Shown one piece after another: positions 53,965 to 61,280 of a stretch of DNA of 64,000 bases. The notes beneath the pieces are model-generated. The model was not told the DNA's origin. It worked only from the letters and a program-made list of their open reading frames with translations, and searched no databases. How positions within the stretch are numbered: position 1 is the stretch's first letter; the number at the start of each line of letters is the position of its first letter. Made by a program: the position numbers and the translations under genes. Where the stretch lies: positions 62,001 to 126,000 of the forward strand of contig NZ_RQXW01000001.1 of the NCBI RefSeq assembly GCF_003957515.1. The letters run 5' to 3'. Source of the DNA: Amphritea opalescens (GTDB lineage: Bacteria > Pseudomonadota > Gammaproteobacteria > Pseudomonadales > Balneatricaceae).

Positions 53965-56555
53965 CTGAGGCCGCACAGTCGTCCGATCTCGCTCAACGGG
54001 TGGAAGCGCTAGAACGGGAAAATCGCAAACTACAAAAAATTAACCGTGTACTGATCGAACGGGTTGAGGTGAGTGCCACGACCCGTACCGACCCCTATGC
54101 AGCGTTTGAACACTCGGTGGTGTTGGCCGAGCAGGTGAGAGAGCGAACCGCAGCGCTGAATGTAGCCTTGGGGGATATTAAAACCAGTAATATCGCATTG
54201 AGCCAGGCTAAGTTAGAGGCGGAGGTTGCCCATCAACGTTTGATCGATGGTATTGAAAGTATCTCCGATGCCTTCGTCTTGTTTGATAGTGAACGCCGTA
54301 TCGTGCTGTATAACAGCAAGTTCGCATCGGTCTGGGTAGGCACGGGGGTGTCTATTCACGAAGGGTTAGGGATTCAGGATATCCGGCGGCTGGCGGATCA
54401 GCATGGTTTGATTGAGGAGGAGTTCCGCGGCGATGAAGCGGATAACTCGGTGTATTATCGACTGAAGAATGACCGCTGGTTTCAGGTGAGCGAACGGCCC
54501 ACATTAGATGGCGGGCTGGTGATTCTGTATACCGACATTACTGAGCTTAAACAGAATGAGACGGCACGGCGCGAACGGGCCTTAGCGGATAAGTCCCGGG
54601 TTTTGCAAAACACCGTGGACAACCTCTCCCAAGGGGTAGTGCTGATCAATAGCGAGGGTTGCCTAGAAGTTTGGAACCAACGCTTTCTAGAACTATCGGG
54701 GTTGAACGAAGCGGCGTTGAATGAACAGCCTCTGTTTGAGGATTTAAGCGCCGGTTGTGAGTTGATTCTGCTGACGCCTTTTAGTCGCCATCAACATCAG
54801 TCCGGTACCATCGAGTTAGAACAGAGCCTGCCTAATGGCCAGGTGATTGAGATTCGCTCTCACCCGATTCAGGAGGGTGGTTTTGTCAACACCTACACCG
54901 ATATTACCGAGCGACATCAATATGCCGAGACTTTGCGCGAGAGTGAACAGTGGATTCGTCTGATTACCGACCATGTCCCGGCACTGATTGCCTATGTTGG
55001 CGAGGATCTATGTTTTCAGTTTACCAATAAGGTCTATGAGGATTGGTATGGTTGGTCGCGGGAAGCGCTGACCGGTAAAAGTATCGCCATGATTCATGGC
55101 AAAGAGCAGTTTGTTAAGCTGAAGCCCTATACCGAGAGAGCCCTGTCCGGTGAAAGCGTGACTTTTGAAATAGAGGAGCAAGACCCACAGGGCGGGCCGA
55201 GGTATATGCTCAAAGCCTATGTGCCTAACCTTGATGCTGAGGGGCGTGCGGTAGGGTTTTTCGTCTTGATTCGTGATATTACGGAGCGCCGTAAAACCGC
55301 GTATGCACTGCAAGAAGCGTATCAGACGATGGAGCAGCGGGTGGTTGAGCGAACCTCGGAACTCACCCAGTTGAATGATCAGTTGCGACAAGAGATTACC
55401 GAGCGAAAGCAGGTGGAAGCTCAGCTGCTCGAAGCGAGTAAACATGCGGAACAGGCGAATCTATCGAAGACTAAGTTTTTAGCCGCCGTTAGCCATGATC
55501 TATTACAGCCACTGAATGCCGCACGTCTATTTACCAGTGCGTTGCAGGAGAAGCCTGCGGTGCAGGGCGAGCGACACCTTATCGATTCGGTGGGTAGTTC
55601 ATTGGATGATGTTGAATCGCTGCTGAGTACCCTAGTCGATATTTCTAAGCTGGATGCGGGGGTGATTGAGCCTGATGTCACAGTTTTTCCGGTGAGCAGT
55701 CTACTGAATAATATCGCGAATGAGTTTCAACAGGTGGCGGGTAGTGAGCAATTAACACTGCGGTATGTGCCTAGTCGAGCGGTGATCTGTTCCGATTCAC
55801 AGTTGCTGGCGCGTATCTTACGAAACTTTCTTACCAATGCCATCCGTTATACCGATGCCGGTACGGTGTTGCTAGGGTGCCGACGTAAGGGCGACCGCTT
55901 GATGATTGAGGTATGGGACACGGGTTTGGGGATTCCTGAAGACAAGTTGGGAGACATCTTTCTTGAGTTCAAACGGTTACAGGGGAGTCCTGCGGTCAAT
56001 GATAAAGGGCTTGGCTTGGGGTTGGCGATCGTTGACAAGATCTCTCGGATATTAGGGCATCAGATCAGTGTCAGTTCAATGCCGGGTAAAGGCTCTATGT
56101 TTTCTGTTGCAGTGCCGCTGGCGCGCGCAGATCAGTTGCCGGAAAAAACCAAAGAGGCGCACCCTTTGACGGCGGACAACCAACTAGAGGGCATGTCGGT
56201 TTGGTTGATCGATAATGATCCCGCTATCTGTCGAGGTATGCGGATGTTACTCGAAGGTTGGGGTTGTCGGGTGGAAGCGGTACAGGGCACATCTCAATTG
56301 ATGGCTTTATTGGCTAAGTCGCCGGCGCCGAGCCTATTGATTGCCGACTATCATCTGGATAATGATGAAAATGGTTTAGAGGCGGCGATTGATTTCAACC
56401 GTCGGCTCGAACGGGCTGTTCCGGTGATTATGATTACGGCAAATTATACCAACGAGCTGAAACAGGTTGTTCGGGAACAGGGTTATCTCTTAATGAATAA
56501 GCCGGTCAAACCGATGAAATTAAAGATGACGTTGAATCATCTGCTTGATCGGTAG
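53961..56555 (+). CDS. nahK: PAS hybrid histidine kinase (NahK-like)
   Basis: 864 aa, no membrane helix. N-terminal coiled coil (~10-90), three PAS domains (~95-200, 205-315, 325-445), a second coiled coil, HisKA (~505-575; phospho-His in FLAAVSHDLLQPLNAARLF), HATPase_c (~615-735; NFLTNAIRYT, WDTGLGIPEDKLG, GLGLGLAIV) and a receiver domain (~750-864; LIDNDPAICR, phospho-Asp in LIADYHLD, MNKPVKP). The architecture matches NahK/ErcS' (PA1976) of Pseudomonas, which is inhibited by NO-bound NosP and signals through HptB. It overlaps nosP by 4 bp. No HptB-type gene is in the window. Confidence 0.9.
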   Translation: MTEAAQSSDLAQRVEALERENRKLQKINRVLIERVEVSATTRTDPYAAFEHSVVLAEQVRERTAALNVALGDIKTSNIALSQAKLEAEVAHQRLIDGIESISDAFVLFDSERRIVLYNSKFASVWVGTGVSIHEGLGIQDIRRLADQHGLIEEEFRGDEADNSVYYRLKNDRWFQVSERPTLDGGLVILYTDITELKQNETARRERALADKSRVLQNTVDNLSQGVVLINSEGCLEVWNQRFLELSGLNEAALNEQPLFEDLSAGCELILLTPFSRHQHQSGTIELEQSLPNGQVIEIRSHPIQEGGFVNTYTDITERHQYAETLRESEQWIRLITDHVPALIAYVGEDLCFQFTNKVYEDWYGWSREALTGKSIAMIHGKEQFVKLKPYTERALSGESVTFEIEEQDPQGGPRYMLKAYVPNLDAEGRAVGFFVLIRDITERRKTAYALQEAYQTMEQRVVERTSELTQLNDQLRQEITERKQVEAQLLEASKHAEQANLSKTKFLAAVSHDLLQPLNAARLFTSALQEKPAVQGERHLIDSVGSSLDDVESLLSTLVDISKLDAGVIEPDVTVFPVSSLLNNIANEFQQVAGSEQLTLRYVPSRAVICSDSQLLARILRNFLTNAIRYTDAGTVLLGCRRKGDRLMIEVWDTGLGIPEDKLGDIFLEFKRLQGSPAVNDKGLGLGLAIVDKISRILGHQISVSSMPGKGSMFSVAVPLARADQLPEKTKEAHPLTADNQLEGMSVWLIDNDPAICRGMRMLLEGWGCRVEAVQGTSQLMALLAKSPAPSLLIADYHLDNDENGLEAAIDFNRRLERAVPVIMITANYTNELKQVVREQGYLLMNKPVKPMKLKMTLNHLLDR

Positions 56556-56699
56556 AATTCTTATCGATTGCTAACGCTCAGAGTTAAGGCTGCTGTGTGT
56601 TGAAAGAGCGATGATATTGGCAGGGAGTGTTCGGTGAAATACGCCCTCAGTTTTTAGTTTAACGAACAGTCTTTAGAGATCCGTTAACTGGACTGAATG

Positions 56700-57368
56700 C
56701 TAGCGTTTTAGGTATTGGTTGAAATTAATATTGCCGGCAGATAAAACCGCTTGAATACGGTTATGTACGCCTAATTTTCTGAGAATGGCGCTCACATGGG
56801 CTTTCACTGTGGTTTCGGCGATATTTAAGTGATAAGCGATCTGTTTATTCGATTCACCTTCAGACATCCGTTCAAGCACTAATAGCTGGCGACGGGTCAG
56901 TGAAGAGAGCATCTCCGCGGGGATTTGGTTGTCGTCATGGCGACGCTGAATGCTGCTGCGGGGCTTCTCTGAACGGATAATGTCGGAGGGCAGGTAAACA
57001 TTGCCGTTGAGAATCTGCTGTAGTGCATCCGTCATCTGTTCACGGGGAGAGGATTTCGTTATAAAGCCTACGGCACCATAGGTAATGGCTTGCAGCACGA
57101 TCTGTTTATCCTGCTCGGCGGAGACGATAACGACTGGAATCGTGGGTGATTCGTTTCGTAGACTGATCAGGCCATTCAAACCGTTCATGCCGGGCATATT
57201 GAGGTCTAGCAAAATTAGGTCGAGGTCATCCTCTTCGGCGGCGATTTTAAGTGCGCTATCGAGATCTTCCGTTTCGAGGGTTTCGCAGCCCGGAAAGCCA
57301 TTGGCTATCACACCACATATCGCTTCACGAAACAGGGGATGATCGTCGGCAACTAGAATTTTATACAC
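56700..57368 (-). CDS. NarL/LuxR-type response regulator, ErbR/AgmR-like
   Basis: 222 aa. Receiver domain (~1-120: [15 protein letters not shown], phospho-Asp in [17 protein letters not shown], Lys in [12 protein letters not shown]) and a LuxR-type HTH (~155-215: [48 protein letters not shown]). It strongly resembles my memory of Pseudomonas AgmR/ErbR (PA1978), which sits two genes from nahK there and controls alcohol oxidation genes. The GTG at 57368 has GGGAG 6-7 nt upstream and gives the family start; the in-frame ATG at 57392 lacks a ribosome site. It converges on nahK. Confidence 0.9.
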   Translation of the reverse strand: MYKILVADDHPLFREAICGVIANGFPGCETLETEDLDSALKIAAEEDDLDLILLDLNMPGMNGLNGLISLRNESPTIPVVIVSAEQDKQIVLQAITYGAVGFITKSSPREQMTDALQQILNGNVYLPSDIIRSEKPRSSIQRRHDDNQIPAEMLSSLTRRQLLVLERMSEGESNKQIAYHLNIAETTVKAHVSAILRKLGVHNRIQAVLSAGNINFNQYLKR

Positions 57369-57719
57369 GTTGTTCTCCCGGTGGGTTGCCATATTAACAG
57401 TCGCTAAGTATCCGTTATCATTATTCTGCTACGAGGCTGTGATTGAGCTAACTATTTCTGTATCTTCATTAGCTGTTTGTCGAATGATCGTCGGCATTGG
57501 ACCTGTTGTAAAACACAGCTAATGAGGTTGTACATCATCCATTTGACTATGCGAGCTGAAACGCTGAGTTAAAGTACTATTTTTGCCATGGCCGCGCAAA
57601 TCCTTGTGACAACTTTCTATGCTATGATTCAGTTGGAACTTATTGTTATAAGACTGTTTTTGCAGCGTCGATACGTGTTTCCTTCTGATTAATTAAGCTA
57701 TTTTATTCGCTGCTATTGG
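57369..57719. other. divergent intergenic region, response regulator / diguanylate cyclase
   Basis: Contains both promoters of the divergent genes. It is AT-rich with no gene or strong hairpin, apart from the tandem repeats that follow at 57720. Confidence 0.35.
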
Positions 57720-57774
57720 TTAGTGATGGGCTAGTGATGGTTTAGTGATGGTTTAGTGATGGGTTAGTGGATAG
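57720..57774. repeat. five tandem 11-bp repeats upstream of a diguanylate cyclase gene
   Basis: TTAGTGATGGG, CTAGTGATGGT, TTAGTGATGGT, TTAGTGATGGG and a degenerate fifth unit TTAGTGGATAG. Exact 11-bp phasing, about one helical turn. The array ends 40 bp before the ATG at 57815. Confidence 0.85.
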
Positions 57775-57814
57775 TCTAAATACAATGTAACAGGGTGCTG
57801 GTGAAGCCAATACG

Positions 57815-59971
57815 ATGGATTTGAAGCGGGAAGAAAAGGCGGGTTCAACGGGATTGCCTACGCAGCTGTTATGGGGAGGGAGTTTTATCGTCCTCTTGTT
57901 GCTGTGCTCGCAAACCGTCTATTTTTATTTCAATGCCCAAACGCGCTATCAACAACAGCTTGGCGAATTACAAGATAAGTTGATAAAGGAGCAACATAGT
58001 CGTTTATCGTCTGAGTTGGCTGATGCCGAGCAGATGATTGATCAGATGTTTGCTGAAGCGACGGATCTCATCCGGCAACAAACACGTAGCCAAACCCATC
58101 AAGCCTTAGCATTAATGAATTCACTCTATCAACGCTATCATGAACAGCTGAGTGAAGCTGAGATGAAAAAGATGTTGATTGAGTCATTGAGGGATATCCG
58201 TTTTTTTGATGATCGGGGTTATTATTTCATCGATGATATGGACGGTACCTTGTTGCTCTCACCTATATTACCGGGTAATGAAGGGACATCATTGCTTGGG
58301 CTTCGAGACGATACCCGACATAATATTTTTCAGGGGTTGGTTGCCGCGGTTTCTAATGCTCAGAAAGAGGGTTTTTCCCACTATCGCTGGTACGCGCCCG
58401 ATAATAATAAAGTCATGCGAAATAAAGTGGCCCATGTCGGTACTTTTGAACCTTACAACTGGATAGTGGGTAACGGTGATTACTTTTATCGCTTTGAAGA
58501 TGACCTGAAACCACGAATCTATAATGCCCTGCGTAATATTCATTTTGGCCGTACCGGTTATATTGCTTTGCTGGACCGTGATGGTCGTTTACTGGCGAGT
58601 GGCGCAACCCCAGAGCGGGAAGGTTTTAATTATTTGAACGACCCTGATCCCATTATTCGGCAAGGGGCTCAGCAGGCGCTTGCAACCGCTCAGGCCGGCG
58701 GTGGTTATCTTTCCTATGATTGGTATCAAACAGAAGATGCCAGCCCTAGCCATCGGCTCTCGTTGGTGAAGCCGATTGAAGACCGTGGTTGGGTTCTGAT
58801 TGCGGGTATCTATCAGGATGAAGTCAATGAGCTGTTTTCGTCACAAGAACAGCGTTTGGGTGAAGCGATAAAACAAGGTTGGTCGCATCAGCTGATCGCC
58901 ATCATAACCATAGGTATACTCGCGCTGCTGATCGCACTCAGCTATAGCCGGTGGTTAAAAAGCCGTTTTAAACGTTATGACGACAATATTACTCAGCAGC
59001 AGGATAAACTCCGTGAATTCGCGGAGTCCCTGAAACTGAGTGCGTTGATAGTGGAGTCGGCTCACGAAGGGGTTATCGTATGTGATGCGGATAACCGTAT
59101 CGTAAAAGTTAACAGTGCCTTCACGCGGATCACCGGTTATCAGTTGAGTGAGGTGCTAGGCAAAACCCCCGCGATATTGACATCGGGTTTGCAGGATAAC
59201 GATTTTTATAAGGAGATGTGGCATACCCTAAATACCGAGGGCGCCTGGCGCGGTGAGGTGTGGAGTAAACGCAAGGACGGCGAGGTCTATCCCGAGTGGT
59301 TATCGATCAGTGTAAATCGCTATAGTAATGGTGAAGTACAAAACTATATTGCGACATTTTCGGATATTACCCACCTTAAAAACTTAGAGAATAAATTACG
59401 CTATTTAGCCGAAACGGACCCTCTCACGGGCTTGGCAAACCGACGGACATTGATGGATTGTCTTAATCGCGATCTGGCGGCGCAGCAGCGTTATCACTCC
59501 GCGGGTGTGGCGCTCTTTTTTATCGATCTGGATCGTTTTAAAGCGATCAATGATTGTTATGGGCATGATATTGGTGATTCTTTGTTGATTGAAATGTCAA
59601 ATCGTTTGAAAGCGAGTTTACGTGAATCAGATCTTCCCTGCCGGGTGGGTGGCGATGAGTTTATTCTGATTATTAAGTTTAAAGAGGGTAAAGAGGGAGT
59701 CAAAGAGCTGCCCCTTCTTTGCCAGCGGCTGTTAAATGAGATGACTAAACCACTCAGGTTAACCGGTATTGATATCGATATTAGCTGCAGCATGGGCGTA
59801 GCGGTGAGTAGTAAAGATGATGATGCGTATAGTCTGATGAAGAATGCCGATCAAGCGCTCTATAAGGCTAAAGGGGAAGGGCGAGGCTGCGCTTGTTTCT
59901 TTGATGAAACCATCAGTACTACTGTTTACCCATCGGCTATTGAGGTTGAAAGCACTGATCAGAAGGACTAA
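57815..59971 (+). CDS. dCache-PAS-GGDEF diguanylate cyclase
   Basis: 718 aa. Membrane helix ~18-40, a double Cache periplasmic sensor (~45-345; two repeats of the type DDRGYYFIDDMDGTLLLSP and FGRTGYIALLDRDGRLLASG), a second helix ~365-383, PAS/PAC (~405-525; VNSAFTRITGYQLSEVLGKTP) and GGDEF (~535-700). The active site is intact with an RESD inhibitory site before it. It is likely to be activated by a small extracellular ligand such as a carboxylate or amino acid, as in other Cache proteins. Monocistronic, with a terminator after it. The Shine-Dalgarno is weak. Confidence 0.93.
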   Translation: MDLKREEKAGSTGLPTQLLWGGSFIVLLLLCSQTVYFYFNAQTRYQQQLGELQDKLIKEQHSRLSSELADAEQMIDQMFAEATDLIRQQTRSQTHQALALMNSLYQRYHEQLSEAEMKKMLIESLRDIRFFDDRGYYFIDDMDGTLLLSPILPGNEGTSLLGLRDDTRHNIFQGLVAAVSNAQKEGFSHYRWYAPDNNKVMRNKVAHVGTFEPYNWIVGNGDYFYRFEDDLKPRIYNALRNIHFGRTGYIALLDRDGRLLASGATPEREGFNYLNDPDPIIRQGAQQALATAQAGGGYLSYDWYQTEDASPSHRLSLVKPIEDRGWVLIAGIYQDEVNELFSSQEQRLGEAIKQGWSHQLIAIITIGILALLIALSYSRWLKSRFKRYDDNITQQQDKLREFAESLKLSALIVESAHEGVIVCDADNRIVKVNSAFTRITGYQLSEVLGKTPAILTSGLQDNDFYKEMWHTLNTEGAWRGEVWSKRKDGEVYPEWLSISVNRYSNGEVQNYIATFSDITHLKNLENKLRYLAETDPLTGLANRRTLMDCLNRDLAAQQRYHSAGVALFFIDLDRFKAINDCYGHDIGDSLLIEMSNRLKASLRESDLPCRVGGDEFILIIKFKEGKEGVKELPLLCQRLLNEMTKPLRLTGIDIDISCSMGVAVSSKDDDAYSLMKNADQALYKAKGEGRGCACFFDETISTTVYPSAIEVESTDQKD

Positions 59972-60039
59972 CAGGCGAATGCTATAAGCCAACGGCGCTC
60001 GTTAGTCTGACTTCATTGTAAGGGGTTATCCGTGTAACA

Positions 60040-60067
60040 AAAGGCCGGCGTCATGGCGCCGGCCTTT
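60040..60067. terminator. hairpin terminator between convergent genes
   Basis: Perfect 11-bp GC-rich stem AAAGGCCGGCG / CGCCGGCCTTT with a 6-nt loop. It lies between the + strand diguanylate cyclase and the - strand rlmJ gene and can serve both. Confidence 0.8.
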
Positions 60068-60118
60068 ATGTGTGCGGTTGTTTAAATACTGTTATCCGCG
60101 TGCGCGCACCCAAAAAGG

Positions 60119-60955
60119 TTATTCTGGGACGAGAATATCGCAACGGAAGAAAGCTTCACCATCCTCATCGATCGCCTTAACGAGTTGTGGCAGTAGGGTA
60201 TTCATGTTGTTGAATAGGGTCCAGGGTGGGTTGATCACAATCATGCCCGATGAGGTCATACCGTGTTCCGCTGAATCAGGTTCTAGCCCTAATTCAAACC
60301 GCTGAATATTGCGGATACCACTCATGATAAACAGTTTTTCAAGTTTGCGAATGCGGTGACGTTCGACGACGGGATACCATAGCGCATAGGTACCGGTGGA
60401 AAATTTCTTGTGCGCATGTTTTAGGGTTTTAAAGACCTGATCGTAATCACTTTTTATCTCGTAGGAAGGGTCCATTAATACCAGCGCGCGGCGAGATGTT
60501 GGCGGTAACAGCGATAGTAAGCCCTCTAGGCTATCCTGATTGAGCACCTTAATGCGTCGATTCGTGCGGGTGTTTTTACTCAGTAGCTTAAAATCGGTGG
60601 GGTGGAGTTCATATAGGGTGGCTTTATCTTGCGGGCGCATGAAGTGGTTGGCAATGAGCGGAGAGCCGGGGTAGAAGCGTAAACCCCCATTAGGGTTGCA
60701 GGCCTGAATCGCTGAAAAATAACGCGCCAAACTCGGCCAGTCTTGGCTCTTTAGTTTGCCAATGCCGTTGCTGTACTCGCCCAGCTTTTCCGCTTGATCA
60801 GATTGTAGGTCATATAACCCTGCGCCCGCATGGGTATCAATATAGTCAAAGGGTTTATCTTTTTTGGTCAGGTGTTCGAGTATCTCCGTTAGCACAATAT
60901 GCTTGAGAAGGTCGGCAAAGTTGCCCGCATGAAAAGAGTGTCGATAGCTTAGCAA
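60119..60955 (-). CDS. rlmJ: 23S rRNA (adenine(2030)-N6)-methyltransferase
   Basis: 278 aa. RlmJ methylates A2030 of 23S rRNA using SAM. LSYRHSFHAGNFADLLKHIVL at the start, YIDTHAGAGLYDL (SAM site), FYPGSPLIA, ELHPTDF, the catalytic region LVLMDPSYEIKSDY, FSTGTYALWYPVV and GMTSSGMIVINPPW are all diagnostic. Its catalytic motif is DPSY where E. coli has DPPY. I start at the TTG at 60955: it gives the exact family N-terminus and has AGGA 7 nt upstream. The frame extends to another TTG at 60982, for which I see no support. Confidence 0.94.
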   Translation of the reverse strand: MLSYRHSFHAGNFADLLKHIVLTEILEHLTKKDKPFDYIDTHAGAGLYDLQSDQAEKLGEYSNGIGKLKSQDWPSLARYFSAIQACNPNGGLRFYPGSPLIANHFMRPQDKATLYELHPTDFKLLSKNTRTNRRIKVLNQDSLEGLLSLLPPTSRRALVLMDPSYEIKSDYDQVFKTLKHAHKKFSTGTYALWYPVVERHRIRKLEKLFIMSGIRNIQRFELGLEPDSAEHGMTSSGMIVINPPWTLFNNMNTLLPQLVKAIDEDGEAFFRCDILVPE

Positions 60956-61138
60956 AACAGTGTCCTGATCAGATGGTAGCAATGGGGCAGACTATCGGTT
61001 GATTCAGCGATGGGGTCAAGGGATCGGGCAAAGAAAGTCATAAAGATGGAACAAGTTTATGTCACCGCCGGTCAGATGATCAGGCGAACAGATGTTGTTA
61101 TAGCGAAACGATCGCCTAAATGAGCGCGCTCAATCATG

Positions 61139-61156
61139 GCCAATAAACTTATTGGC
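61139..61156. promoter_or_regulatory. 18-bp palindrome, candidate operator
   Basis: GCCAATAA and TTATTGGC form a perfect 8-2-8 palindrome about 125 bp before the diguanylate cyclase gene at 61281. No assigned regulator. In this 325-bp divergent region (60956-61280) there are also two smaller hairpins nearer the start codon. Confidence 0.4.
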
Positions 61157-61222
61157 TTTCAATTCGTTAATCGCAGGGTTTAACTTGTGAAAATCGGCCC
61201 TCGGTGTCAGGATTATAGATGA

Positions 61223-61279
61223 GGATTGGGCGGTAAGCACAATCCAACAATACCTGACGTTAAGTTGCTGTCTAACGTC
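61223..61279 (+). promoter_or_regulatory. two consecutive hairpins at the start of a diguanylate cyclase gene
   Basis: First, GGATTG (61223) pairs with CAATCC (61240). Second, GACGTTA (61256-61262) pairs with TAACGTC (61273-61279), a perfect 7-bp stem with a 10-nt loop that ends one base before the ATG at 61281. If that ATG is used, its ribosome binding region is inside the stem. Confidence 0.4.
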
Positions 61280-61280
61280 G

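Noticed and set aside
45499-57774. Short tandem arrays considered as CRISPR
   Set aside because: Units are 11 or 13 bp with no spacers, and no cas genes are in the window.
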